Source of the DNA: an uncultured Cuneatibacter sp.
GTDB lineage: Bacteria > Bacillota > Clostridia > Lachnospirales > Lachnospiraceae
DNA: 64,000 nt
Direction: 5' to 3'
Assembly (NCBI GenBank): GCA_934234215.1
Contig: CAKQHB010000001.1
Location: 139,017-203,016 of the forward strand
The notes below the pieces were generated by a model. It made no database searches. It was not told the origin of the DNA and was given only the letters and a program-made list of their open reading frames with translations. Positions 8,025 to 14,374 of the stretch are shown piece after piece. The position numbers and the translations under genes were made by a program. Within the stretch, counting starts at the first letter, position 1; each line of letters opens with the position of its first letter.

Positions 8025-8060
8025 ATGGATTTCAAATGGTTAAATGATGAGATTCTTTAA
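8025..8060 (+). pseudogene. truncated cistron, 11 codons, behind the MFS gene
   Basis: AAGGAGG at 8009-8015 is followed by ATG 8025 and the short product MDFKWLNDEIL before a TAA at 8058. Such a strong initiation site on so short a frame, directly after a transporter gene, looks like the intact 5' end of a gene whose body was lost by deletion. The junction lies within 25 bp of the stop codon of the convergent AlbA_2 gene. The lost product cannot be identified from eleven residues. Confidence 0.55.
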
Positions 8061-8084
8061 TCTTCCCGTAGGCAACAATGAAAA

Positions 8085-9527
8085 TCAATTTACCACGACC
8101 ATTTCCCGGTTTGTCTTAAAGTACATTGCTCTGGAGATTTTACTTTTTTCCAGATAGTTATTTTGCTCCAAGTTTCCAAGCACCTGTTTTCTCAGATAAG
8201 TCGAATCGCTGATTCCAAGATATTCCGCGATTTCTGCAACTTTTCGCGCCCGATAATAGCAAAATGCCAATACTTTCGCATCATAATCCGTTCCATCCGG
8301 CACCGGCACAAAGCTGAGTGCCGGAATTTTGTCATCTTCTACCCCTTCCATATAAGTCAGATCCGGCAAAACCAGTGTAAAGTGATCCGATGACGAAGAA
8401 ATATACGGTCGATGTGCCCCATCCTGCCCGGCGTATTCTTCGACGATCTTATCAAATCCCGTGCCCGCAGCTTCCATTACATTACAGCTTACCAGTATCG
8501 AAGTAATCAGTTCATTTCTTCTTTTTGAAATGATTCCCGACAAGTCATATGTTTTCCCTAATTTTTCTCCGCGATAAAAGCTGCCCGGCGATGAAATCTC
8601 CAGCCTGTCCCGAAACATATCTACCTGAATCTGTGTTCCGTCCAAGAAATAATCCCGGTGTGCAACTGCATTGATGATGCCTTCAAACAATGCTCTTTGC
8701 GGATATGCGTCAATATTTTTTCGCGTATTTTCCAGCTTTATCATGGAATGATTCATGCGCTGTGTCACAAATTCCATCATATAGTTGATATCTGCGATGA
8801 TATTTCCATGAAAGCGGTTGATCGTCACGATTCGCTCGCTTCCCTTGTTAAAGCCAGAAAAGACAGAACACTGTACTTCTGTTTTTTTCTCTGCATAATT
8901 GTCTTGAAACAACACAGCTCCGTTTGCAAGCATTCCTTCTTCATCATAAAAGCCCATGGACTGCAGCGCTTTTTCCGTCAGAACTTTCCCATTATTATGA
9001 GCCGCATAAAATCCGCGCAATGTCTCAAAATTTGACGCTTCGTATTTCACATCGGAAATCAGAACATCGTACTGCTTATTCTGACTCTTGATGCTCATCT
9101 CTATAATTTCTTCATACGTCGCACCATTTGTAAACCCATCACGACGCATAAAAATAGACGGGATATTTTTATACTTCAAAATAATCGGTTTCACCACCGA
9201 TTCCTCTACATGAACGCGAATAACAAATCGTTCTTTTTCCTTTATTTCATATCGAAAAAACGAAATCTTCATTTGTGGGCGCGGCACCAGATGCTCATTT
9301 ACCTGATTGTTAAAATAATTCCGTTCATTATCCGCACCTGTTCGGTCAAAACCAATCAGCTTATTTGTCTTATCCTCGACTCCGATATAAAAATCTCCGC
9401 CAGACGCATTTGCAAAACCTGCGATACTTTTCAGCCAGCCAACAACATCCTCGCGATTCAGTTTACTTTTGCACTCAAACCGATCACTCTCTAACTGGAC
9501 ATCTTCTACCAATTCTTCCAAATACAT
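8085..9527 (-). CDS. AlbA_2 (Schlafen-like) DNA-binding / ATP-binding regulator, COG2865 type
   Basis: 480 residues. The N-terminal AlbA_2 domain (about 10-135) has the typical DRFECKSKL and SIAGFANASGGDFYIGV strands. A central GHKL-like ATP-binding domain (HATPase_c_4, about 260-390) has GIINAVAHRDYF, EISSPGSF and AAGTGFDKIVEEY. The C-terminus (about 420-475) is a winged helix: KVAEIAEYLGISDSTYLRKQV. Proteins of this layout are often annotated as RecG-like helicases but lack helicase motifs. They act as DNA-binding regulators. Its own upstream region carries six phased ACTTCAA repeats (9555-9617), which suggests autoregulation. It is monocistronic and convergent with the truncated cistron behind the MFS gene. 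Confidence 0.83.
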   Translation of the reverse strand: MYLEELVEDVQLESDRFECKSKLNREDVVGWLKSIAGFANASGGDFYIGVEDKTNKLIGFDRTGADNERNYFNNQVNEHLVPRPQMKISFFRYEIKEKERFVIRVHVEESVVKPIILKYKNIPSIFMRRDGFTNGATYEEIIEMSIKSQNKQYDVLISDVKYEASNFETLRGFYAAHNNGKVLTEKALQSMGFYDEEGMLANGAVLFQDNYAEKKTEVQCSVFSGFNKGSERIVTINRFHGNIIADINYMMEFVTQRMNHSMIKLENTRKNIDAYPQRALFEGIINAVAHRDYFLDGTQIQVDMFRDRLEISSPGSFYRGEKLGKTYDLSGIISKRRNELITSILVSCNVMEAAGTGFDKIVEEYAGQDGAHRPYISSSSDHFTLVLPDLTYMEGVEDDKIPALSFVPVPDGTDYDAKVLAFCYYRARKVAEIAEYLGISDSTYLRKQVLGNLEQNNYLEKSKISRAMYFKTNREMVVVN

Positions 9528-9554
9528 CCGCGCACCTCCAACATTTTTGCTTCT

Positions 9555-9630
9555 ACTTCAACTTTACTTCAAAGTCACTTCAAAGTCAACTTCAAAGTCA
9601 CTTCAAACAAACTTCAATTTACTTTGAACT
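9555..9630. repeat. six helically phased ACTTCAA repeats upstream of the AlbA_2 gene
   Basis: ACTTCAA starts at 9555, 9566, 9577, 9589, 9600 and 9611, that is at intervals of 11, 11, 12, 11 and 11 bp. Most copies extend to ACTTCAAAGTC. An inverted partial copy, ACTTTGAACT, closes the array at 9621-9630. The array begins 28 bp upstream of the AlbA_2 start codon and so overlaps or flanks its promoter. One copy per helical turn places all copies on one DNA face, as for cooperative protein binding. Confidence 0.8.
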
Positions 9631-9666
9631 ACTATTTTATTCTCTCTCCCGCCTATCTATTCTGAC

Positions 9667-9701
9667 AAAAAACAGAGGGTGGTTTGTTGCTCCACCCTCT
9701 G
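9667..9701 (-). terminator. intrinsic terminator (leftward) with no gene directly in front
   Basis: On the minus strand CAGAGGGTGG (plus 9692-9701) pairs perfectly with CCACCCTCTG (plus 9673-9682) and is followed by TTTTTT (plus A-run 9667-9672). The nearest leftward gene (9981-10646) ends 280 bp upstream, so the terminator may belong to a small RNA or to a repeat element in between. Confidence 0.75.
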
Positions 9702-9756
9702 CGAACGAAATCATGTTCTTTTATTTGGCACCTTTTTCTTTTTTCTTTTGTAGAAA

Positions 9757-9806
9757 AGACTCATGTATATCAACCACACAGAATGTCGATCGATATACAT
9801 GAGTCT
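9757..9806. repeat. 15-bp perfect inverted repeat within a possible small RNA or repeat element
   Basis: AGACTCATGTATATC at 9757-9771 and GATATACATGAGTCT at 9792-9806 are exact reverse complements around a 20-nt loop. Read leftward the stem is followed by TTTTCT. Together with the promoter-like element at 9913-9941 and the terminator at 9667-9701 it would lie in a leftward transcript of about 240 nt. A 32-codon frame (9809-9711, MRLMYIDRHSVW...) crosses it but has no ribosome site. The rest of the gap 9631-9980 shows no other feature. Confidence 0.55.
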
Positions 9807-9912
9807 CATTATTTAAGATTTGCCAGACTACACTTTTCGTTATAATCAGAATGTTGACAAACCACACTTTCGCGCTAATTACTCCCTCGTGGAATATTCA
9901 GTTACTCGCTCC

Positions 9913-9941
9913 ATCATGCCAAATAGAAAAGTATGTGTCAA
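9913..9941 (-). promoter_or_regulatory. promoter-like element, leftward
   Basis: On the minus strand TTGACA (plus 9936-9941), a 17-bp spacer and CATGAT (plus 9913-9918). It points at the hairpin/terminator region 9667-9806, where no supported gene lies. Confidence 0.45.
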
Positions 9942-9980
9942 CTGATTTCAGCCGTTTTTGTGAGCAGATTCTGTCCTGAT

Positions 9981-10646
9981 TTATGCTGCCTGCTTTCCAC
10001 CTTTTCCATACAGCATCGGCTCTGCCAGATGTCTGTTAAAGAAGTCGATCAGCGGTCCCATGAAGAATGCCGTCACAATCGTTCCAAGTCCCGGGATTTC
10101 TCTTAAGATTGTTCCGATGATAACGCAGATGCAGTCTGTAAAAATACGAATGAATTTGAACGGTGCGATGTGACCGAACACTTTGATCTTACGCTCACCC
10201 AGTGACAGTGCGATGGCATCGTATGTAGACACACCGAGATCCGAAGTAAAATACAGCGCAGAACCAACACACATGATGACAACTGCCAGCAACAGCAGAA
10301 TGAAGCGCACGCCGAGACTCGGATCCGGCAGCATTCTTCCTAACATCTTCTCGGAAAAATCGCAAATATAACCGGTCAAAAACAGGTTAATGAAGGTTGC
10401 AATACCGATTTTGTGACGATCCAGAAAAAATACAGCCACCAGAAGCAATAAATTCAGGATCGTATACAGACTGCCAAAACTAATTACCTGTGCGAGTGGA
10501 TTATGAATTCCGTGTGCAAAACACTGGAACGGATCGACACCGAACGCGGATATACGAAACATTCCTACGCTGAATGCGCATACGACTACCCCGCCAAGCG
10601 TCATGCAAAGGCGCTTGATCATGAAACCTCTGTCTTTTTGATTCAT
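9981..10646 (-). CDS. YczE/YyaS/YitT family membrane protein
   Basis: About 221 residues with five hydrophobic segments: the first at about 10-30 (LGGVVVCAFSVGMFRISAFG) and the rest at about 50-70, 75-95, 105-130 and 160-180. The motif SDLGVSTYDAIALSLGER near 130-150 is characteristic of the YczE/YitT group of unknown function. ATG 10646 was chosen because AAGGGT precedes it and the membrane domain follows at once. A longer frame to 10769 adds 41 polar residues without family character. It is the last gene of the sua5-rpiB-dCMP deaminase operon. No function is assigned to the family member here. Confidence 0.75.
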   Translation of the reverse strand: MNQKDRGFMIKRLCMTLGGVVVCAFSVGMFRISAFGVDPFQCFAHGIHNPLAQVISFGSLYTILNLLLLVAVFFLDRHKIGIATFINLFLTGYICDFSEKMLGRMLPDPSLGVRFILLLLAVVIMCVGSALYFTSDLGVSTYDAIALSLGERKIKVFGHIAPFKFIRIFTDCICVIIGTILREIPGLGTIVTAFFMGPLIDFFNRHLAEPMLYGKGGKQAA

Positions 10647-10793
10647 TTGTTTGTACCCTTGTGCAGGATTCCTTCTCCTGCTTCCCCTTTTTTTGATGTC
10701 AGCGCCGCAATGTGGCACTGCATTTATGTGAATGCCCGTAAAAAGTTTTCTTTCTGATGGACAATACACTCGTTTTTTGCTTATTTTTGTGAT

Positions 10794-11282
10794 TTATACC
10801 TCGATGTCCAGATGCTTGCCGCTGGGAACGTACTGCGTGTACGTTACGCCGGCTGCTTCCATCATACGCTTGGACGCACGCACGGAGGAAGTATCCGCAT
10901 ATTTGTCACATGCATATACAACCTGTCGGATGCCCGACTGGATGATCGCCTTTGTGCACTCATTGCACGGGAACAGCGTCACATACAGCTTGCAGCCTTC
11001 CAGACTGCCGCCGCGATAGTTTAAGATCGCGTTCAGCTCGCTGTGTGTGGAATACATGTACTTGTTATCGTAGGGATCTTCCTCTTCCTTGCCCCACGGG
11101 AAATCCTCATCAGAGCAGCCATTCGGGAATCCGTTGTATCCCATCGACAGGATGCGGTTGGACGGGCTGACGATGCAGCAGCCGACCTGTGTACCCGGAT
11201 CTTTCGAACGCATGCCGGAAAGGATTGCAACACCCATGAAATATTCGTCCCAGGAAATATAGCCTTCTCTTGCCTGACTCAT
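10794..11282 (-). CDS. deoxycytidylate (dCMP) deaminase, ComEB-like
   Basis: Zinc deaminase converting dCMP to dUMP for thymidylate synthesis. The 162-residue protein has the zinc site HSELNAI (His-x-Glu) and PCNEC (Cys-x2-Cys) with the conserved GYNGFPNG loop upstream. ATG 11282 is preceded by GGAGG at the right distance. An in-frame ATG 12 bp earlier is part of that ribosome site region and is not preferred. It lies between rpiB and the YczE gene in a leftward operon headed by sua5, an arrangement of nucleotide and translation housekeeping genes. Confidence 0.9.
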   Translation of the reverse strand: MSQAREGYISWDEYFMGVAILSGMRSKDPGTQVGCCIVSPSNRILSMGYNGFPNGCSDEDFPWGKEEEDPYDNKYMYSTHSELNAILNYRGGSLEGCKLYVTLFPCNECTKAIIQSGIRQVVYACDKYADTSSVRASKRMMEAAGVTYTQYVPSGKHLDIEV

Positions 11283-11331
11283 GCTTGCCTCCATAATTTC
11301 TTGTTATTTTCAACTCTTCGGAATCGGTGCT

Positions 11332-11775
11332 TTATTCGTTCTCACCCGGATTCTCGATCAGATGAATGCGGCGCTTATGACGCTCATCCTCGGAGAACGG
11401 AGTATCCAAAAAAGTATCCACGATTTTCAGAGCAACGCCCGGTCCTACCACTCTGCCTCCCATGCACAGAATGTTTGCATCGTTGTGCTGTCTCGTCGCT
11501 TCTGCGGAGAAACAGTCCGTGCACAGCGCTGCGCGGATGCCCGGAACCTTGTTTGCCGTGATGGAAATACCGATACCAGTACCGCAGATCAGAATGCCGC
11601 GGTCACATGCGCCGGAGGTGATGGCTGTCGTTACCTTGCGGGCATAGATCGGATAATCTACGGACTCTGTGCTGTATGTGCCGAAGTCCTGATACTCCAG
11701 TCCTCTTGCTTCCAGATGCTTCTTTACTTCCTGCATCAGTTCATATCCGCCGTGATCACAACCCAAAGCTATCAT
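11332..11775 (-). CDS. rpiB: ribose-5-phosphate isomerase B
   Basis: Interconverts ribose 5-phosphate and ribulose 5-phosphate in the pentose phosphate pathway. The 147-residue protein starts MIALGCDHGGYELM and has the catalytic GILICGTGIGISITANK segment and AALCTDCFSAEATRQHNDANILCMGGR, all RpiB/LacAB hallmarks. The catalytic Cys is in ICGTG. It is a single-domain protein of normal length and the second gene of the leftward sua5 operon, with dCMP deaminase next. The same fold includes allose- and galactose-6-phosphate isomerases. The housekeeping context favours RpiB. Confidence 0.9.
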   Translation of the reverse strand: MIALGCDHGGYELMQEVKKHLEARGLEYQDFGTYSTESVDYPIYARKVTTAITSGACDRGILICGTGIGISITANKVPGIRAALCTDCFSAEATRQHNDANILCMGGRVVGPGVALKIVDTFLDTPFSEDERHKRRIHLIENPGENE

Positions 11776-11866
11776 ACTTTAACCTCTTTCCTGTTCTCTG
11801 CCACCCGGCAGGAAACTATTTTTTATCAGATTTTTTCTATTCTTTTTCCCCGGCATTTTCCGGATT

Positions 11867-12949
11867 TCAGACTTCGATGCGCCGATGTCCTGCCGCTTTT
11901 GTCAGGCGGTTCATGATTGCCCGTCCGAGATGATCTGCCGCAAATGTTTCGGAATAAATCACATCCGTCTTTGCATCGTCAAACTCCCGCAGTGCAGCGA
12001 ACAGATGTCTCGCGATCGCCTGCTCATCCTGTCTGCTGCCAAGTACCTGTACGTCCGCGCCGGTGCAGCTGCGATACTGCTCGGCAGCCTCGGATGCGCA
12101 CAGAATGCCGACCTTTTTGCCCTGCTCCTGCTCTTTTTTCACGCGGCGCAAAATCTCTGCGGTCACGCGCTCCGGATCTCCGGAAATCATCGTCATCGTT
12201 GCTTTCGGTGCATAATGACGGTACTTCATCCCCGGTGCCTTCGGTCTGCCGCTGACCGTCGTATTCATCTCCAGTGTCGGGTCCAATGCGATCTCGCCTG
12301 CCACTTCCTCCAGCATCTCTTTTGTGATGAAACCGGGACGCAGGATCATCGGAACCTCGCCTGTCACATCTACGATTGTCGATTCCAGGCCGATATCACA
12401 GCTTCCACCATCGAGAATCATCTCGATTCTGCCGTCCAGATCGGTCTTAACATGCTGCGCAGTTGTAGGGCTCGGTCTGCCGGACAGATTTGCCGAGGGC
12501 GCTGCAATGGGAACACCTGCCTCCTCGATCAATGCCTGTGCCACCGGATGTGCCGGCATGCGCACTGCTACGGTATCCAGTCCGCCGGTCGTCTCCCGCG
12601 GCATAATGTCTTTTTTCGGAAAGATCATCGTCAGCGGTCCCGGCCAAAATGCGTCCATCAGCTTCTTTGCACTCTCCGGCACCTCCGCTGCAATCTCATA
12701 CAATCCCGTCTCATTTGCAATATGCGCGATCAGAGGGTTGTCCGAAGGACGTCCTTTCGCCGCATAGATTTTCGCCGAAGCCTCCGCGTTCAGCGCATTG
12801 CCGCCCAGACCATAGACGGTCTCCGTCGGAAATGCCACAAGACCACCATCCCGGATGATCTGCGCCGCCTCTTTGATGGCAGGCAGTGTGCGAAGCTGCT
12901 CCGGATCTCCATCAGCAGCAATCTCATAAAATAATGTATTCATTGTCAT
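11867..12949 (-). CDS. threonylcarbamoyl-AMP synthase, Sua5/YwlC type
   Basis: Makes threonylcarbamoyl-AMP from threonine, bicarbonate and ATP for the t6A37 modification of tRNA. The YrdC domain (about 20-210) shows FPTETVYGLGGNA, the nucleotide-binding KGRPSDNPLIAHI, and PSANLSGRPSPT. A separate Sua5 domain fills the C-terminal 130 residues (from about 235, YRHYAPKATM...). The 360-residue length is right for full Sua5 rather than the short TsaC. Start ATG 12949 has GGAAAGAAG in front, and an ATG two codons later is an alternative. It heads the operon that continues with rpiB and dCMP deaminase, from a promoter at 12983-13011. Confidence 0.92.
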   Translation of the reverse strand: MTMNTLFYEIAADGDPEQLRTLPAIKEAAQIIRDGGLVAFPTETVYGLGGNALNAEASAKIYAAKGRPSDNPLIAHIANETGLYEIAAEVPESAKKLMDAFWPGPLTMIFPKKDIMPRETTGGLDTVAVRMPAHPVAQALIEEAGVPIAAPSANLSGRPSPTTAQHVKTDLDGRIEMILDGGSCDIGLESTIVDVTGEVPMILRPGFITKEMLEEVAGEIALDPTLEMNTTVSGRPKAPGMKYRHYAPKATMTMISGDPERVTAEILRRVKKEQEQGKKVGILCASEAAEQYRSCTGADVQVLGSRQDEQAIARHLFAALREFDDAKTDVIYSETFAADHLGRAIMNRLTKAAGHRRIEV

Positions 12950-12982
12950 TCGTTCTTCTTTCCAATCTTTTTCACTATGAGT

Positions 12983-13011
12983 ATCTTAACATTCTGAACC
13001 GTATTTTTCAA
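12983..13011 (-). promoter_or_regulatory. promoter of the sua5-rpiB operon
   Basis: On the minus strand TTGAAA (plus 13006-13011), a 17-bp spacer and TAAGAT (plus 12983-12988), 34 bp upstream of the sua5 start. It lies in the short gap after the fucosidase stop codon. Confidence 0.6.
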
Positions 13012-13033
13012 CCACTGTTGCCGGATTCTGTCT

Positions 13034-14350
13034 TCACGCTTCTTTTAAAAGAATTTCCACAACGGTATCCTTCTCATCCGGTAACGGATAGCAGTCTGCC
13101 GTGGCCGGATTCAGGAAAAAGAATGCATTTTCCCCGTACTCTTTCAAGTTCCAGTAATCGCTCTGCCGGATTTCGGAACCATCCGCCAGCAGACGGATTC
13201 TTGCAACCCTGCCAGCCAATCCCGGCAGACAGATTGCGCCAGCCTGCGCTTCCATGACATGCGCATACAGGTGATTTCCCCGTCTCGTGTAGCGTCCCCA
13301 CTCCGGCTTTTCCAGATCGGGCAGACCGCAGCCATAGATGGAATCGTGATTATTCTTCATCCACGCGCCAATCTCTTTCAAAATCCTGACCGACTCCTCC
13401 GGGAATTGTCCTCTGGCATTTGGACCGACGTTGAGCAGCAGATTACCGCCCTTGCTGACGCACTCCACCAGCATGTGAATGACCATTTTTGATGTCTTAT
13501 AATGATGGTCTGCCGCCGCATACCCCCAGTTATTGTTCAATGTCACACAGGATTCCCACGGGATTGGATTGCCCTCGTCATCCCGCAGTCCGTACGGCGG
13601 GATCATCTGCTCCGGCGAAGCAAAATCTCCGGCATAAGAAGTCGGATTGCCGGTCAGGATCGAGCCGGAGCTTTCTCCGCTGCCTTCGAGACGATTATCC
13701 ACCAGAATATCCGGCTGAATGGAGCGCACCATGTCGATCAGTTCTTTTGCATGCCAGGTTTCTGCCCGCATATTGCCGTAGGAAAAATCAAACCACATGA
13801 TATCCAGCTTGCCGTAATTCGTCAGAAGCTCACGAATCTGCCCGAACATGTAGTCCAGATACCGATTGAAATCCCGTCCCTCGTTGGAATATGCCTCATT
13901 GTCCCGCATGGGATGATGCATGTCCCCATAATGGGGAAAATCCGGATGATGCCAGTCGATCACCGAATAATACAGTCCGACGCGAATACCCTCAGCACGG
14001 AATGCCTCGAGAAATTCCCGCACCAGATCCCGCTTTGCCGGGGTGTTTGTCGATTTGTAATCCGTCAATGCCGAATCAAACAGGCAGAAGCCATCGTGAT
14101 GCTTTGCCGTCAATACCGCATATTTCATGCCTGCTTCTTTTGCAAGGTGCGCCCACTCCTTCGGATCGTATTGCTCCGGATCAAACTCCTGAAAGAACGG
14201 CTCGTATTCCTCTACTGTCATGCGTTCTTTGCTGCGCACCCACTCGCCCCGTGCCGGAATCGCATACAGCCCCCAGTGCAAAAACATGCCGAAGCGCGCC
14301 TCCTGATGCCATTTTACCCGTTCATTTCGCTCTTTTGCATTTTGATTCAT
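13034..14350 (-). CDS. GH29 alpha-L-fucosidase family protein
   Basis: 438 residues forming a GH29 barrel: KWHQEARFGMFLHWGLYA near 13-30, TAKHHDGFCLFDS near 83-95, and GKLDIMWFDFSYG near 175-187, where the Asp of WFDF is the expected nucleophile. The C-terminal 90 residues look like the usual beta-sandwich. There is no signal peptide, so it acts in the cytoplasm on imported fucosides or fucosylated oligosaccharides. GGGAG precedes ATG 14350. It is the last gene of the leftward operon with a transglutaminase-like protein, CutC and a sensor kinase, 24 bp after the transglutaminase stop. The acid/base residue is not conserved enough for me to name it. Confidence 0.85.
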   Translation of the reverse strand: MNQNAKERNERVKWHQEARFGMFLHWGLYAIPARGEWVRSKERMTVEEYEPFFQEFDPEQYDPKEWAHLAKEAGMKYAVLTAKHHDGFCLFDSALTDYKSTNTPAKRDLVREFLEAFRAEGIRVGLYYSVIDWHHPDFPHYGDMHHPMRDNEAYSNEGRDFNRYLDYMFGQIRELLTNYGKLDIMWFDFSYGNMRAETWHAKELIDMVRSIQPDILVDNRLEGSGESSGSILTGNPTSYAGDFASPEQMIPPYGLRDDEGNPIPWESCVTLNNNWGYAAADHHYKTSKMVIHMLVECVSKGGNLLLNVGPNARGQFPEESVRILKEIGAWMKNNHDSIYGCGLPDLEKPEWGRYTRRGNHLYAHVMEAQAGAICLPGLAGRVARIRLLADGSEIRQSDYWNLKEYGENAFFFLNPATADCYPLPDEKDTVVEILLKEA

Positions 14351-14374
14351 TTTGTAAAACTCCCAATTCTGTTT

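Noticed and set aside
8085..9527. RecG-like helicase annotation for the AlbA_2 protein
   Set aside because: No Walker A/B or other helicase motifs. The only nucleotide-binding part is GHKL-like.
9711..9809. 32-codon leftward frame MRLMYIDRHSVW...
   Set aside because: No ribosome site, built largely from the two arms of the inverted repeat and a lysine run. Kept only as part of the repeat description.
11885..12934. 349-codon rightward frame opposite sua5
   Set aside because: It mirrors the Sua5 coding frame, is rich in Cys, Arg and His without domain character, and Sua5 motifs are unmistakable on the other strand.
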